From Claveliimonas sp963592205 (GTDB taxonomy: Bacteria; Bacillota; Clostridia; Lachnospirales; Lachnospiraceae), in assembly GCA_963592205.1 (NCBI GenBank), contig CAVAVU010000016.1:1-7897 (forward strand): DNA of 7,897 bases, read 5' to 3'. The translations under genes and the position numbers were made by a program. Shown piece by piece: positions 1-6,325 of this stretch (the first letter of the stretch is position 1; the number at the start of each line of letters is the position of its first letter). The notes under the pieces were generated by a model. It had not been told where the DNA came from. It saw nothing but the letters and a program-made list of their open reading frames with translations, and did not search any database.

Positions 1-1
1 G

Positions 2-1045
2 GATGCGGAGGCCGCATATAAGGATGCGGATTTTGTAGTAATCGCTGCACCGACAAACTATGATAGTAAGAAGAATTTCTTCGATACTTCGGCAGTAGAG
101 TCTGTGATTGAGCAGGTGCTTAAGTATAATCCAGATGCGATCATGGTAATTAAGTCTACAATTCCAGTCGGTTATACAGCAAGTGTTCGTGCGAAGTTCC
201 ACTGTGACAATATCATTTTCAGTCCGGAGTTTTTGCGAGAGTCTAAGGCATTATATGATAATCTGTATCCGTCCAGAATTATCGTGGGAACGAATGTGGA
301 GAATGCGCGACTGGTAAAAGAGGCTCATACATTTGCAGGTCTCCTGCAAGAAGGTGCGATCAAAGAAGATATTGATACATTGATCATGGGATTTACAGAA
401 GCAGAGGCGGTAAAGTTATTTGCTAATACATACCTGGCACTCCGCGTATCCTATTTCAATGAGCTGGATACTTATGCAGAGATGAAAGGCTTGAATACAC
501 AGCAGATTATCAACGGCGTATGTCTGGACCCTCGTATTGGAACACATTATAATAATCCATCATTTGGTTATGGCGGGTATTGCCTGCCGAAAGATACGAA
601 GCAGCTGCTGGCTAACTATGAGGATGTGCCACAGAATATGATCAATGCGATTGTAGAGTCCAATCGCACTAGAAAAGATTTTATTGCGGATCGTGTATTG
701 CAGAAAGCGGGCTACTATGCATATGGTGATGAGAATATGTATGATGCATCGATGGAGAAGAATGTAGTAATCGGCGTATACCGCCTTACCATGAAGTCCA
801 ACTCTGATAACTTCCGTCAGTCATCAATTCAGGGAGTAATGAAGCGGATCAAAGCCAAAGGTGCAACTGTGATCATATACGAGCCAACATTGGAAGACGG
901 CAGTACATTCTTTGGCAGCAAGGTAGTGAATGATCTGGAGAAATTCAAAGAACAGAGTCAGGCAATCATAGCAAATAGATATGATTGCTGTCTGGATGAT
1001 GTGAAGGAGAAAGTATATACAAGAGATCTGTATGGTAGAGATTAG
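2..1045 (+). CDS. ugd: UDP-glucose 6-dehydrogenase, 5' partial
   Basis: This enzyme oxidises UDP-glucose to UDP-glucuronate with two NAD+ in the cytoplasm, supplying precursor for capsule, exopolysaccharide or other glycans. The reading frame is open from base 2, so about 65-70 N-terminal residues (the start of the Rossmann NAD-binding fold) lie outside the window; 347 codons remain. Visible family landmarks, numbered within the fragment, are KSTIPVG (51-57), FSPEFLRES, the central helix stretch ANTYLALRVSYFNEL, and the catalytic loop GYGGYCLPKD with the thiol Cys at 194 (codon 581-583). The C-terminal UDP-binding part follows, with YRLTMKSNSDNFR and IQGVMKRIKAKG. As recalled, the protein matches the short E. 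coli/Klebsiella Ugd type (about 388 residues) almost throughout, rather than the longer 430-450 residue type. It appears to carry about 17 extra residues before VVIGVYRL. The gene ends in TAG. No downstream partner gene is left; a degraded gene follows. Confidence 0.95.
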   Translation, partial: DAEAAYKDADFVVIAAPTNYDSKKNFFDTSAVESVIEQVLKYNPDAIMVIKSTIPVGYTASVRAKFHCDNIIFSPEFLRESKALYDNLYPSRIIVGTNVENARLVKEAHTFAGLLQEGAIKEDIDTLIMGFTEAEAVKLFANTYLALRVSYFNELDTYAEMKGLNTQQIINGVCLDPRIGTHYNNPSFGYGGYCLPKDTKQLLANYEDVPQNMINAIVESNRTRKDFIADRVLQKAGYYAYGDENMYDASMEKNVVIGVYRLTMKSNSDNFRQSSIQGVMKRIKAKGATVIIYEPTLEDGSTFFGSKVVNDLEKFKEQSQAIIANRYDCCLDDVKEKVYTRDLYGRD

Positions 1046-1071
1046 AAGATAGAGAATGATAAGGATAAGGC

Positions 1072-1095
1072 GAGCAGGGACGAGAGTCTCTGCTT
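1072..1095 (+). terminator. Hairpin after ugd, weak terminator candidate
   Basis: The arms AGCAGGGAC (1073-1081) and GTCTCTGCT (1086-1094) pair over nine bases with one G-U pair, and an outer G-U pair can add one more. The loop is GAGA, a GNRA-type tetraloop. It lies 26 bases after the ugd stop. The following bases are TGATTGG rather than a run of T, so it may act as a 3'-end stabiliser or a poor terminator rather than an efficient intrinsic terminator. Confidence 0.4.
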
Positions 1096-1148
1096 GATTG
1101 GTATAGAGAAGAAAATTCGCGAAAAAACGACAGATTTTGTAAGTTGAG

Positions 1149-1460
1149 TTGTCTATATACATGAATCTGAATTATAAAAGTAAGGCAGTTTTTTTGCTTG
1201 ATTCGGATAAAGAAGGAAAAAAAGCAAAAAGTGCGATCAATGAGGCGAAGGAAAAATACAGAAAGAAGAATTGCAAACTTAAAGCACTGTTGCTGCAACC
1301 AACTGAAGATATGAAAGACACAGTGATATATTTGATGCCTAAAGATAGTAAAAAAGATAAAATATTAAAATTAGTGCAGCAAAAAATCGGAAATGGAGAT
1401 GCGTCCATTATGGAAGGATTTCAGAATACTATTATAGAATTAGAAAAGGAATTTGGATAA
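1149..1460 (+). pseudogene. 3' remnant of a probable TOPRIM-domain (OLD-nuclease-like) protein
   Basis: This is an open frame of 103 codons counted from TTG 1149, with the first ATG at 1161. Neither start has a recognisable ribosome binding site, and an in-frame TAA lies at 1140-1142. The protein is very rich in Lys and Glu, and its codons (AAA, TTA, ATA) are more AT-rich than those of ugd or carB. Residues 13-24 read AVFLLDSDKEGK: a hydrophobic strand, then DxD, then a Gly, which is how the second TOPRIM motif looks in OLD-family ATP-dependent nucleases and related AAA-TOPRIM proteins. The later stretch DTVIYLMPKD resembles the post-TOPRIM segment of those proteins. The first TOPRIM motif (the catalytic Glu) and any ATPase domain are absent, so this would be only the tail of a larger gene. 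The family call rests on one short motif. A small lysine-rich protein of unknown function is the alternative. Confidence 0.45.
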
Positions 1461-1467
1461 ATGTAAG

Positions 1468-1500
1468 ATCAGGCTGGTCATAGTTGACCGGCCTGATTTT
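1468..1500. terminator. Intrinsic terminator between convergent genes
   Basis: The arms ATCAGGCTGGTCA (1468-1480) and TGACCGGCCTGAT (1485-1497) pair over 13 bases with one G-U wobble around a TAGT loop. TTT follows directly on the plus strand, making four T with the last stem base. It sits just downstream of the 1149-1460 remnant and 16 bases past the stop of the minus-strand gene, so it can serve transcripts from both sides. The minus-strand tail is less T-rich (CTTACATTT). Confidence 0.8.
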
Positions 1501-1515
1501 GACTTGGCGTGAATA

Positions 1516-2616
1516 TTATAACCACGGCATCTTATGCCGCACCATAATCTCCTCCATCATCTTCAGATTCTTATCGGAATGCTCGATTTCCCGGGAGTAG
1601 CGATATAATAATTCGATCTTTTCTTCTTCGGAAATGGTATGACCATTTTCGATATAGCGGGCGAGCCACAGGTCGAAGATCTGTCCGGTACAGACGGCGG
1701 ACATCTGTGCTTTGGCGAGCGCTTCACCATCGTATACGGCTCCGCAGAAATAGGTGGAGATGAAGTATACGAGAAGCTGTTCGAGCTGGATCTGAACCTG
1801 GTCATCCAGGAATGCGCGACTGGCTTCTTTGTAATAAGCGGGTCCGTTCATGTAGAGGATGGCTTCGGTTTCTAACAGAAGATCCGGCCAGTGTTCGTTT
1901 AATATCTCTAATCTGTGGAGTGATTTTAACATACCGTGCTGGAACGCAAATGCAGCTTCATCAAAATGGATGGAGGCTGCTTTTTTTACAGCACCCGGGT
2001 TCTGATAGCGGGCAATTACATTCTGGCAGTCGAATACATTTTCCTGATCGATACGTGTCTGGATATCGTGTGTTATGCCAAGAGTGAGAATGGTTCTCGT
2101 CCAGATGGATAGAGAGCGGTCTCTCAGAATGCGATACATTTCGTCGCGGCAGTCTAACAGCATGGAGTAGAGAAATGGATCAAAGTCATTGTATTCTTCA
2201 GTGCCCGGTTTCTCATAGGTGAGGAAGGTGACGGGTTCTGTCTTGGACAACAGGATTCTTGCAGTTTCCGGACAGGAAACAGACAGCGTGATCTCGCGCA
2301 CATCTTCAAATTCTTCAATGTGTCTTGGATAATTCTTACATGTTTTGCAAAGGGCAGATTCCCCGAGATTGGAATACAGGTTACACAGATTGTTATCGTT
2401 CAAAAAGAAGCATCGTTTTTCGCTTTTTTGACGGAATGCACGTTGGATAAAATCAATTCCACGGAGCAATGTCCATTTGTATGGATTTTTCGTGTGGATA
2501 TATTTCTTAAGGGATTTTTTATCAATCATAATCTGCCAGCCAGCGCAACAGGTCTCTTCGCACTGGTCGGCGATGCAGTGAAATTCTTTATAATAATCGG
2601 GAATCGTGTATTGCAT
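1516..2616 (-). CDS. fliB: Flagellin lysine-N-methylase-like cysteine-rich protein (FliB/YkgJ family)
   Basis: The protein has 366 residues and the gene looks complete. ATG at 2616 is preceded by AAGGAG five bases upstream. The N-terminus carries the cysteine cluster of the FliB/YkgJ (CxxCxxCC-type) family: C14, C19, C23 and C24 in the stretch HCIADQCEETCCAGW. Further cysteines lie at C69, C78, C90 and C93 (the last two as LCKTC before KNYPRH), and at C115 in SVSCPE. This pattern suits Fe-S or metal binding. Salmonella FliB methylates flagellin lysines and has been reported to use a 4Fe-4S cluster. The C-terminal two thirds is helical-looking, has no signal peptide or membrane segment, and is poorly conserved in general. 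No flagellin or flagellar gene is visible here, so the substrate may be another protein; the name reflects family membership only. The gene is transcribed alone from its own promoter and converges on the terminator at 1468-1500. Confidence 0.8.
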   Translation of the reverse strand: MQYTIPDYYKEFHCIADQCEETCCAGWQIMIDKKSLKKYIHTKNPYKWTLLRGIDFIQRAFRQKSEKRCFFLNDNNLCNLYSNLGESALCKTCKNYPRHIEEFEDVREITLSVSCPETARILLSKTEPVTFLTYEKPGTEEYNDFDPFLYSMLLDCRDEMYRILRDRSLSIWTRTILTLGITHDIQTRIDQENVFDCQNVIARYQNPGAVKKAASIHFDEAAFAFQHGMLKSLHRLEILNEHWPDLLLETEAILYMNGPAYYKEASRAFLDDQVQIQLEQLLVYFISTYFCGAVYDGEALAKAQMSAVCTGQIFDLWLARYIENGHTISEEEKIELLYRYSREIEHSDKNLKMMEEIMVRHKMPWL

Positions 2617-2621
2617 GGTTG

Positions 2622-2627
2622 CTCCTT
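2622..2627 (-). promoter_or_regulatory. Ribosome binding site of the fliB-like gene
   Basis: On the minus strand this reads AAGGAG, five bases before the ATG at 2616. It fixes the start codon of the cysteine-rich methylase-like gene. Confidence 0.85.
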
Positions 2628-2688
2628 TGTTATCAGGTGTTTGTAGTAAATATGATAGGTTGTCTTAATGGTCTTTATAACGATGTGG

Positions 2689-2717
2689 AGTATAGCACGG
2701 ACAGGCATAAAAATCAA
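2689..2717 (-). promoter_or_regulatory. Promoter of the fliB-like gene (sigma-A type, extended -10)
   Basis: On the minus strand the -35 box TTGATT (2717-2712) and the -10 box TATACT (2694-2689) are 17 bases apart, and TGC directly precedes the -10, giving an extended TGnTATACT element. The predicted start lies near 2682, leaving a 5' untranslated leader of roughly 65 bases. The boxes fall inside the open plus-strand frame 2619-3011, which argues that the 5' part of that frame is not a working gene start. Confidence 0.65.
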
Positions 2718-3027
2718 CGACCGCAGGGATATCCATTTAAAACGGCAACCGGATTACCGTTTCGATATCAATTGAAGATTGGGAAGAACGGGAACTGGAA
2801 TAAAGAGATATTTATCGACCGGAGAGCGAATAGCAAGGGACTTACCTGGAGCAGTGTGAAGCTTGCGTTTGAACACAGCCGTGGATTTGACGGAGAAGTG
2901 GAAAAACCGAAAGCATTAGGAGATATCAGGGGTGTCTCTTACATATATCCGCTCTTGTGGACCTTCGGACTGATCAGGGTTCCGGAGGACATCGCGGAGA
3001 AGATGCGGTAGAATGAAATAGAAAATA

Positions 3028-3057
3028 TTGATTCCAACTGCTATTTTATGGTAAATT
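3028..3057 (+). promoter_or_regulatory. Candidate promoter of the carB operon
   Basis: TTGATT (3028-3033) and TAAATT (3052-3057) are 18 bases apart, with TGG directly before the -10 box (extended -10 form). The predicted start near 3064 leaves a leader of about 35 bases, too short for a pyrimidine attenuator or riboswitch. The -10 match is only moderate. Confidence 0.4.
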
Positions 3058-3088
3058 ATATTGTGAAAAAATTGTTACAGCTTCAGAG

Positions 3089-3093
3089 AGGAG
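3089..3093 (+). promoter_or_regulatory. Ribosome binding site of carB
   Basis: AGGAG lies within AGAGAGGAG, five bases before ATG 3099. It decides the carB start against an in-frame ATG at 3048, which has no such site and lies inside the promoter region. Confidence 0.9.
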
Positions 3094-3098
3094 ATACT

Positions 3099-6000
3099 AT
3101 GTCAAAGAGAGAAGATATTAATAAAGTACTGATTATTGGTTCAGGCCCGATTATCATCGGTCAGGCGTGTGAGTTTGACTATTCGGGAACACAGGCTTGC
3201 AAGGCGCTGCGTAAACTGGGATATGAGATTGTGCTGGTGAATTCCAACCCGGCAACGATCATGACGGATCCGGAGATTGCGGATGTTACTTATATTGAAC
3301 CGTTGAACGTGAATCGTCTGGAACAGATTATTGCAAAAGAAAGACCGGATGCGCTACTTCCGAATCTGGGAGGACAGTCCGGATTGAATCTCTGCTCTGA
3401 ATTATACAAAGAAGGAATTCTTGACAAATATAATGTAAAGGTTATCGGTGTGCAGGTGGATGCGATCGAACGTGGGGAAGACCGCATCGAGTTTAAGAAG
3501 ACGATGAATGAGCTTGGCGTGGAAATGGCGAGAAGCGAGGTTGCGTATTCTGTAGACGAAGCACTTGCGATTGCTGATAAGCTGGGCTATCCGGTGGTAC
3601 TGCGTCCGGCTTATACCATGGGCGGTGCCGGTGGCGGACTTGTGTATAATAAGGAAGAACTGAAGACTGTATGTGCACGAGGACTGCAGGCAAGCCTTGT
3701 GGGACAGGTGCTTGTAGAGGAGTCTATTCTCGGATGGGAAGAGTTGGAGCTTGAGGTGGTTCGTGATGCAGAGGGCAATATGATCACGGTATGCTTTATT
3801 GAAAATATCGATCCACTGGGCGTGCATACAGGAGATTCTTTCTGTTCCGCTCCGATGCTGACGATTTCGGAAGAATGTCAGAAGAGAATGCAGGAGCAGG
3901 CATATAAGATCGTTGATTCCGTACAGGTTATCGGTGGAACGAACGTGCAGTTTGCGCATGATCCGGTATCGGACAGAATCATCGTTATCGAGATCAACCC
4001 ACGTACCTCACGTTCATCTGCGTTGGCATCGAAGGCAACAGGATTCCCGATCGCGTTGGTATCTGCGATGCTTGCATGCGGACTGACATTGAAGGATATT
4101 GAATGTGGTAAATACGGCACATTGGATAAATACGTTCCGGACGGCGACTATGTGGTAATCAAGTTTGCACGCTGGGCATTTGAGAAGTTCAAAGGCGTTG
4201 AGGACAAGCTTGGCACACAGATGCGTGCGGTCGGCGAGGTTATGAGTATCGGTAAGAACTTCAAAGAGGCATTCCAGAAAGCAATCCGAAGCCTGGAGAA
4301 TGGCAATTACGGTCTGGGTCATGCGAAAGATTTTGATTCTCGCACGAAGGAAGATCTGCTGAAACAGCTGATCACTCCGTCCAGCCAGCGTTATTTCCTG
4401 ATCTACGAAGCACTCAGAAAAGGTGCGACTGTAGAGGAGATTCATGAGATCACGAAAGTAAAACATTACTTCCTGGAGCAGATGAAAGAACTGGTGGAGG
4501 AAGAAAATGCATTGATGGAATCCAAAGGTTCTCTGCCATCAGACGAAGCACTGACACAGGCTAAGAAAGATGGATTCTCTGACAAATACCTTAGCCAGAT
4601 CCTGGAAGTTCCGGAAGCTGATATCCGCAATAAGAGAAAAGAGCTTGGCGTCGTAGAGGCGTGGGAAGGTGTACATGTAAGTGGTACGAAGGACAGTGCA
4701 TATTACTACTCTACATATAATGCAGAGGATGCCAATCCGGTATCTGATAACCGTAAGATTATGATCCTTGGCGGTGGACCGAACCGTATCGGTCAGGGTA
4801 TTGAGTTTGATTATTGTTGTGTACATGCGGCAATGGCGCTGAAGAAGCTTGGATTTGAGACGATCATCGTGAACTGTAACCCGGAGACGGTTTCTACAGA
4901 CTATGATACTTCTGACAAGCTGTACTTCGAGCCGCTGACACTGGAAGACGTGCTGAGCATTTACGAAAAGGAAAAACCGCTTGGCGTGATCGCGCAGTTC
5001 GGTGGACAGACACCGCTGAATCTGGCAGCAGATCTGGAGAAGAATGGTGTTCGTATTCTTGGAACCGCACCGTCTGTTATCGATCTTGCTGAGGACAGAG
5101 ATCAGTTCCGTGCAATGATGGATAAACTGGAGATTCCGATGCCGGAAGCGGGAATGGCTACAACCGTAGAAGAGGCAGTAGAGATTGCAGGCAAGATCGG
5201 TTATCCGGTTATGGTTCGCCCATCTTACGTACTTGGCGGACGTGGAATGGAGGTGGTCTACGATGATGCGGCACTGGCTGACTACATGAAGGCAGCAGTT
5301 GGCGTAACACCTGACCGTCCAATCCTGATTGACCGTTTCCTGAATCATGCACTGGAGTGTGAGTCTGACGCGATTTGTGATGGAACCAACGCATTTGTAC
5401 CGGCGGTTATGGAGCATATCGAGCTTGCAGGTGTACATTCCGGAGACTCTGCATGTGTAATCCCATCGGTACACATTTCCAGGGAAAATGTGGAGACCAT
5501 TAAGGAATATACAAGAAAGATCGCAGAAGAAATGCATGTACAGGGACTGATGAATATGCAGTACGCCATCGAGAATGGCAAGGTATTTGTGCTTGAGGCG
5601 AACCCGAGAGCATCCCGTACCGTACCGCTTGTGTCAAAGGTTTGCAATGTGCGTATGGTGCCGATTGCAACGGAGATCATTACGCGTGAGCTGACCGGTA
5701 AGGAGAGCCCGGTACCTGCACTGGAAGAGAAAGTGATTCCATATTACGGAGTAAAAGAGGCAGCATTCCCATTCAACATGTTCCCGGAAGTAGACCCACT
5801 GTTAGGACCGGAGATGAGATCTACCGGAGAAGTACTGGGACTTTCTGAATCATACGGAGAGGCATTTTACAAGGCACAGGAAGCAGTTCAGTCCAAGCTT
5901 CCGCTGTCAGGAACCGTGCTGATTTCTGTAAACCGCAAAGATAAGGCAGAAGTTGTAGAGGTTGCGAAACTGTTCCATGAGAATAATTTCCGCATCATTG

Positions 6001-6314
6001 CAACAGAAGGCACATGTCAGCTGATCAATGAAGCTGGCATTCCGGCTGAAAAAGTGAAGAAGCTGTGTGAGGGACGCCTGAATGTACTCGATGAGATCAC
6101 GAATGGAAAAGTGGATATCATTGTGAACTCACCGGTTGGAAAAGACAGTGTATATGATGACAGCTACCTGAGAAAAGCTGCGATTAAGGGAAGGATTCCA
6201 TATTGCACGACAATGGCAGCGGCTATGGCAGCGGCAACAGGAATCCATGCGGTCAATAATCTTGACGGCGGCAAGATTGCATCACTGCAGGAGCTGCATG
6301 GCAGGATTAAATAG
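3099..6314 (+). CDS. carB: Carbamoyl-phosphate synthase large subunit
   Basis: CarB makes carbamoyl phosphate from bicarbonate, ammonia (delivered from glutamine by CarA) and two ATP, feeding pyrimidine and arginine synthesis in the cytoplasm. The product has 1071 residues, close to the 1073 of E. coli, so it is complete. It opens with MSKREDINKVLIIGSGPI. The first ATP-grasp unit (carboxyphosphate, about 1-400) shows CEFDYSGTQACKALR, RPAYTMGGAGGG near 167 and EINPRTSRSSALASKATG near 297. A helical oligomerisation region (about 400-550) follows. The second ATP-grasp unit (carbamate, about 550-935) shows ILGGGPNRIGQGIEFDYCC, RPSYVLGGRGMEVV near 706 and EANPRASRTVP. The MGS-like allosteric domain (about 937-1071) carries LISVNRKDK, NSPVGK and PYCTTMAA. 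E. coli uses Asn-Thr-Thr where this protein has Asn-Ser-Pro, so effector response may differ. No carA lies directly upstream or in the visible downstream part, so the amidotransferase subunit must come from elsewhere. The gene is followed after 11 bases by the kinase fusion in an apparent operon. Confidence 0.97.
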   Translation: MSKREDINKVLIIGSGPIIIGQACEFDYSGTQACKALRKLGYEIVLVNSNPATIMTDPEIADVTYIEPLNVNRLEQIIAKERPDALLPNLGGQSGLNLCSELYKEGILDKYNVKVIGVQVDAIERGEDRIEFKKTMNELGVEMARSEVAYSVDEALAIADKLGYPVVLRPAYTMGGAGGGLVYNKEELKTVCARGLQASLVGQVLVEESILGWEELELEVVRDAEGNMITVCFIENIDPLGVHTGDSFCSAPMLTISEECQKRMQEQAYKIVDSVQVIGGTNVQFAHDPVSDRIIVIEINPRTSRSSALASKATGFPIALVSAMLACGLTLKDIECGKYGTLDKYVPDGDYVVIKFARWAFEKFKGVEDKLGTQMRAVGEVMSIGKNFKEAFQKAIRSLENGNYGLGHAKDFDSRTKEDLLKQLITPSSQRYFLIYEALRKGATVEEIHEITKVKHYFLEQMKELVEEENALMESKGSLPSDEALTQAKKDGFSDKYLSQILEVPEADIRNKRKELGVVEAWEGVHVSGTKDSAYYYSTYNAEDANPVSDNRKIMILGGGPNRIGQGIEFDYCCVHAAMALKKLGFETIIVNCNPETVSTDYDTSDKLYFEPLTLEDVLSIYEKEKPLGVIAQFGGQTPLNLAADLEKNGVRILGTAPSVIDLAEDRDQFRAMMDKLEIPMPEAGMATTVEEAVEIAGKIGYPVMVRPSYVLGGRGMEVVYDDAALADYMKAAVGVTPDRPILIDRFLNHALECESDAICDGTNAFVPAVMEHIELAGVHSGDSACVIPSVHISRENVETIKEYTRKIAEEMHVQGLMNMQYAIENGKVFVLEANPRASRTVPLVSKVCNVRMVPIATEIITRELTGKESPVPALEEKVIPYYGVKEAAFPFNMFPEVDPLLGPEMRSTGEVLGLSESYGEAFYKAQEAVQSKLPLSGTVLISVNRKDKAEVVEVAKLFHENNFRIIATEGTCQLINEAGIPAEKVKKLCEGRLNVLDEITNGKVDIIVNSPVGKDSVYDDSYLRKAAIKGRIPYCTTMAAAMAAATGIHAVNNLDGGKIASLQELHGRIK

Positions 6315-6317
6315 GAG
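6313..6317 (+). promoter_or_regulatory. Ribosome binding site of the fusion gene, overlapping the carB stop
   Basis: AGGAG begins within the TAG stop codon of carB and lies eight bases before ATG 6326. With no terminator or promoter visible between the genes, this supports co-transcription and possibly translational coupling. Confidence 0.85.
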
Positions 6318-6325
6318 CAAGACAT

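Larger units (their letters stand above)
2619..3011 (+). pseudogene. Truncated gene of unknown function, 3' part only
   Basis: The frame is open for 130 codons from TTG 2619 to TAG 3009-3011, but I see no start codon with a ribosome binding site. The candidates TTG 2619, ATG 2652 and GTG 2685 all lack one. From about 2730 onward the codon use and amino-acid mix look like real coding sequence: basic and aromatic residues with ordered motifs such as GNWNKEIFIDRR, TWSSVKLAFEHS and GVSYIYPLLWTFGLI. The first 40 codons do not, and they contain the divergent promoter of the neighbouring gene. The simplest reading is a gene whose 5' part was lost by deletion, leaving a C-terminal stretch of about 90-100 residues. 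I do not recognise the family. There are no membrane segments, cysteine clusters or nucleotide-binding motifs. It precedes carB by 87 bases, where a carA gene would often be found, but it shows no glutamine amidotransferase motif and is not a carA remnant. Confidence 0.5.

Noticed and set aside
1116..1123. Palindrome TTCGCGAA as an operator
   Set aside because: It is only eight bases, occurs once, and has no associated promoter.
1149..1178. Possible promoter TTGTCT with TATAAA 18 bases downstream
   Set aside because: It lies inside the AT-rich remnant and points only at the nearby terminator. Chance matches are expected in such sequence.
1045..1516. Insertion sequence ends or direct repeats around the remnant
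   Set aside because: I found no terminal inverted repeat pair or target duplication by eye. The only inverted repeats are the two local hairpins.
3048..3098. In-frame upstream ATG extending carB by 17 codons
   Set aside because: There is no ribosome binding site before it. The extension covers a candidate -10 box and the real AGGAG site, and CarB proteins begin at the MSKRED-like position.
2640..3098. Riboswitch or pyrimidine attenuator before carB
   Set aside because: The predicted leader is about 35 bases and lacks a terminator/antiterminator pair or a PyrR-type binding loop. The bases further upstream look coding.
3402..3959. Minus-strand open frame of 185 codons inside carB
   Set aside because: This is the same kind of shadow: no ribosome binding site, no family motif, and it is fully covered by the ATP-grasp coding sequence.
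4539..5537. Long open frame of 332 codons on the minus strand inside carB
   Set aside because: It is antisense to a fully conserved carB, its product is rich in Cys, His and Arg with no recognisable domain, and it is best explained as codon-bias shadow.
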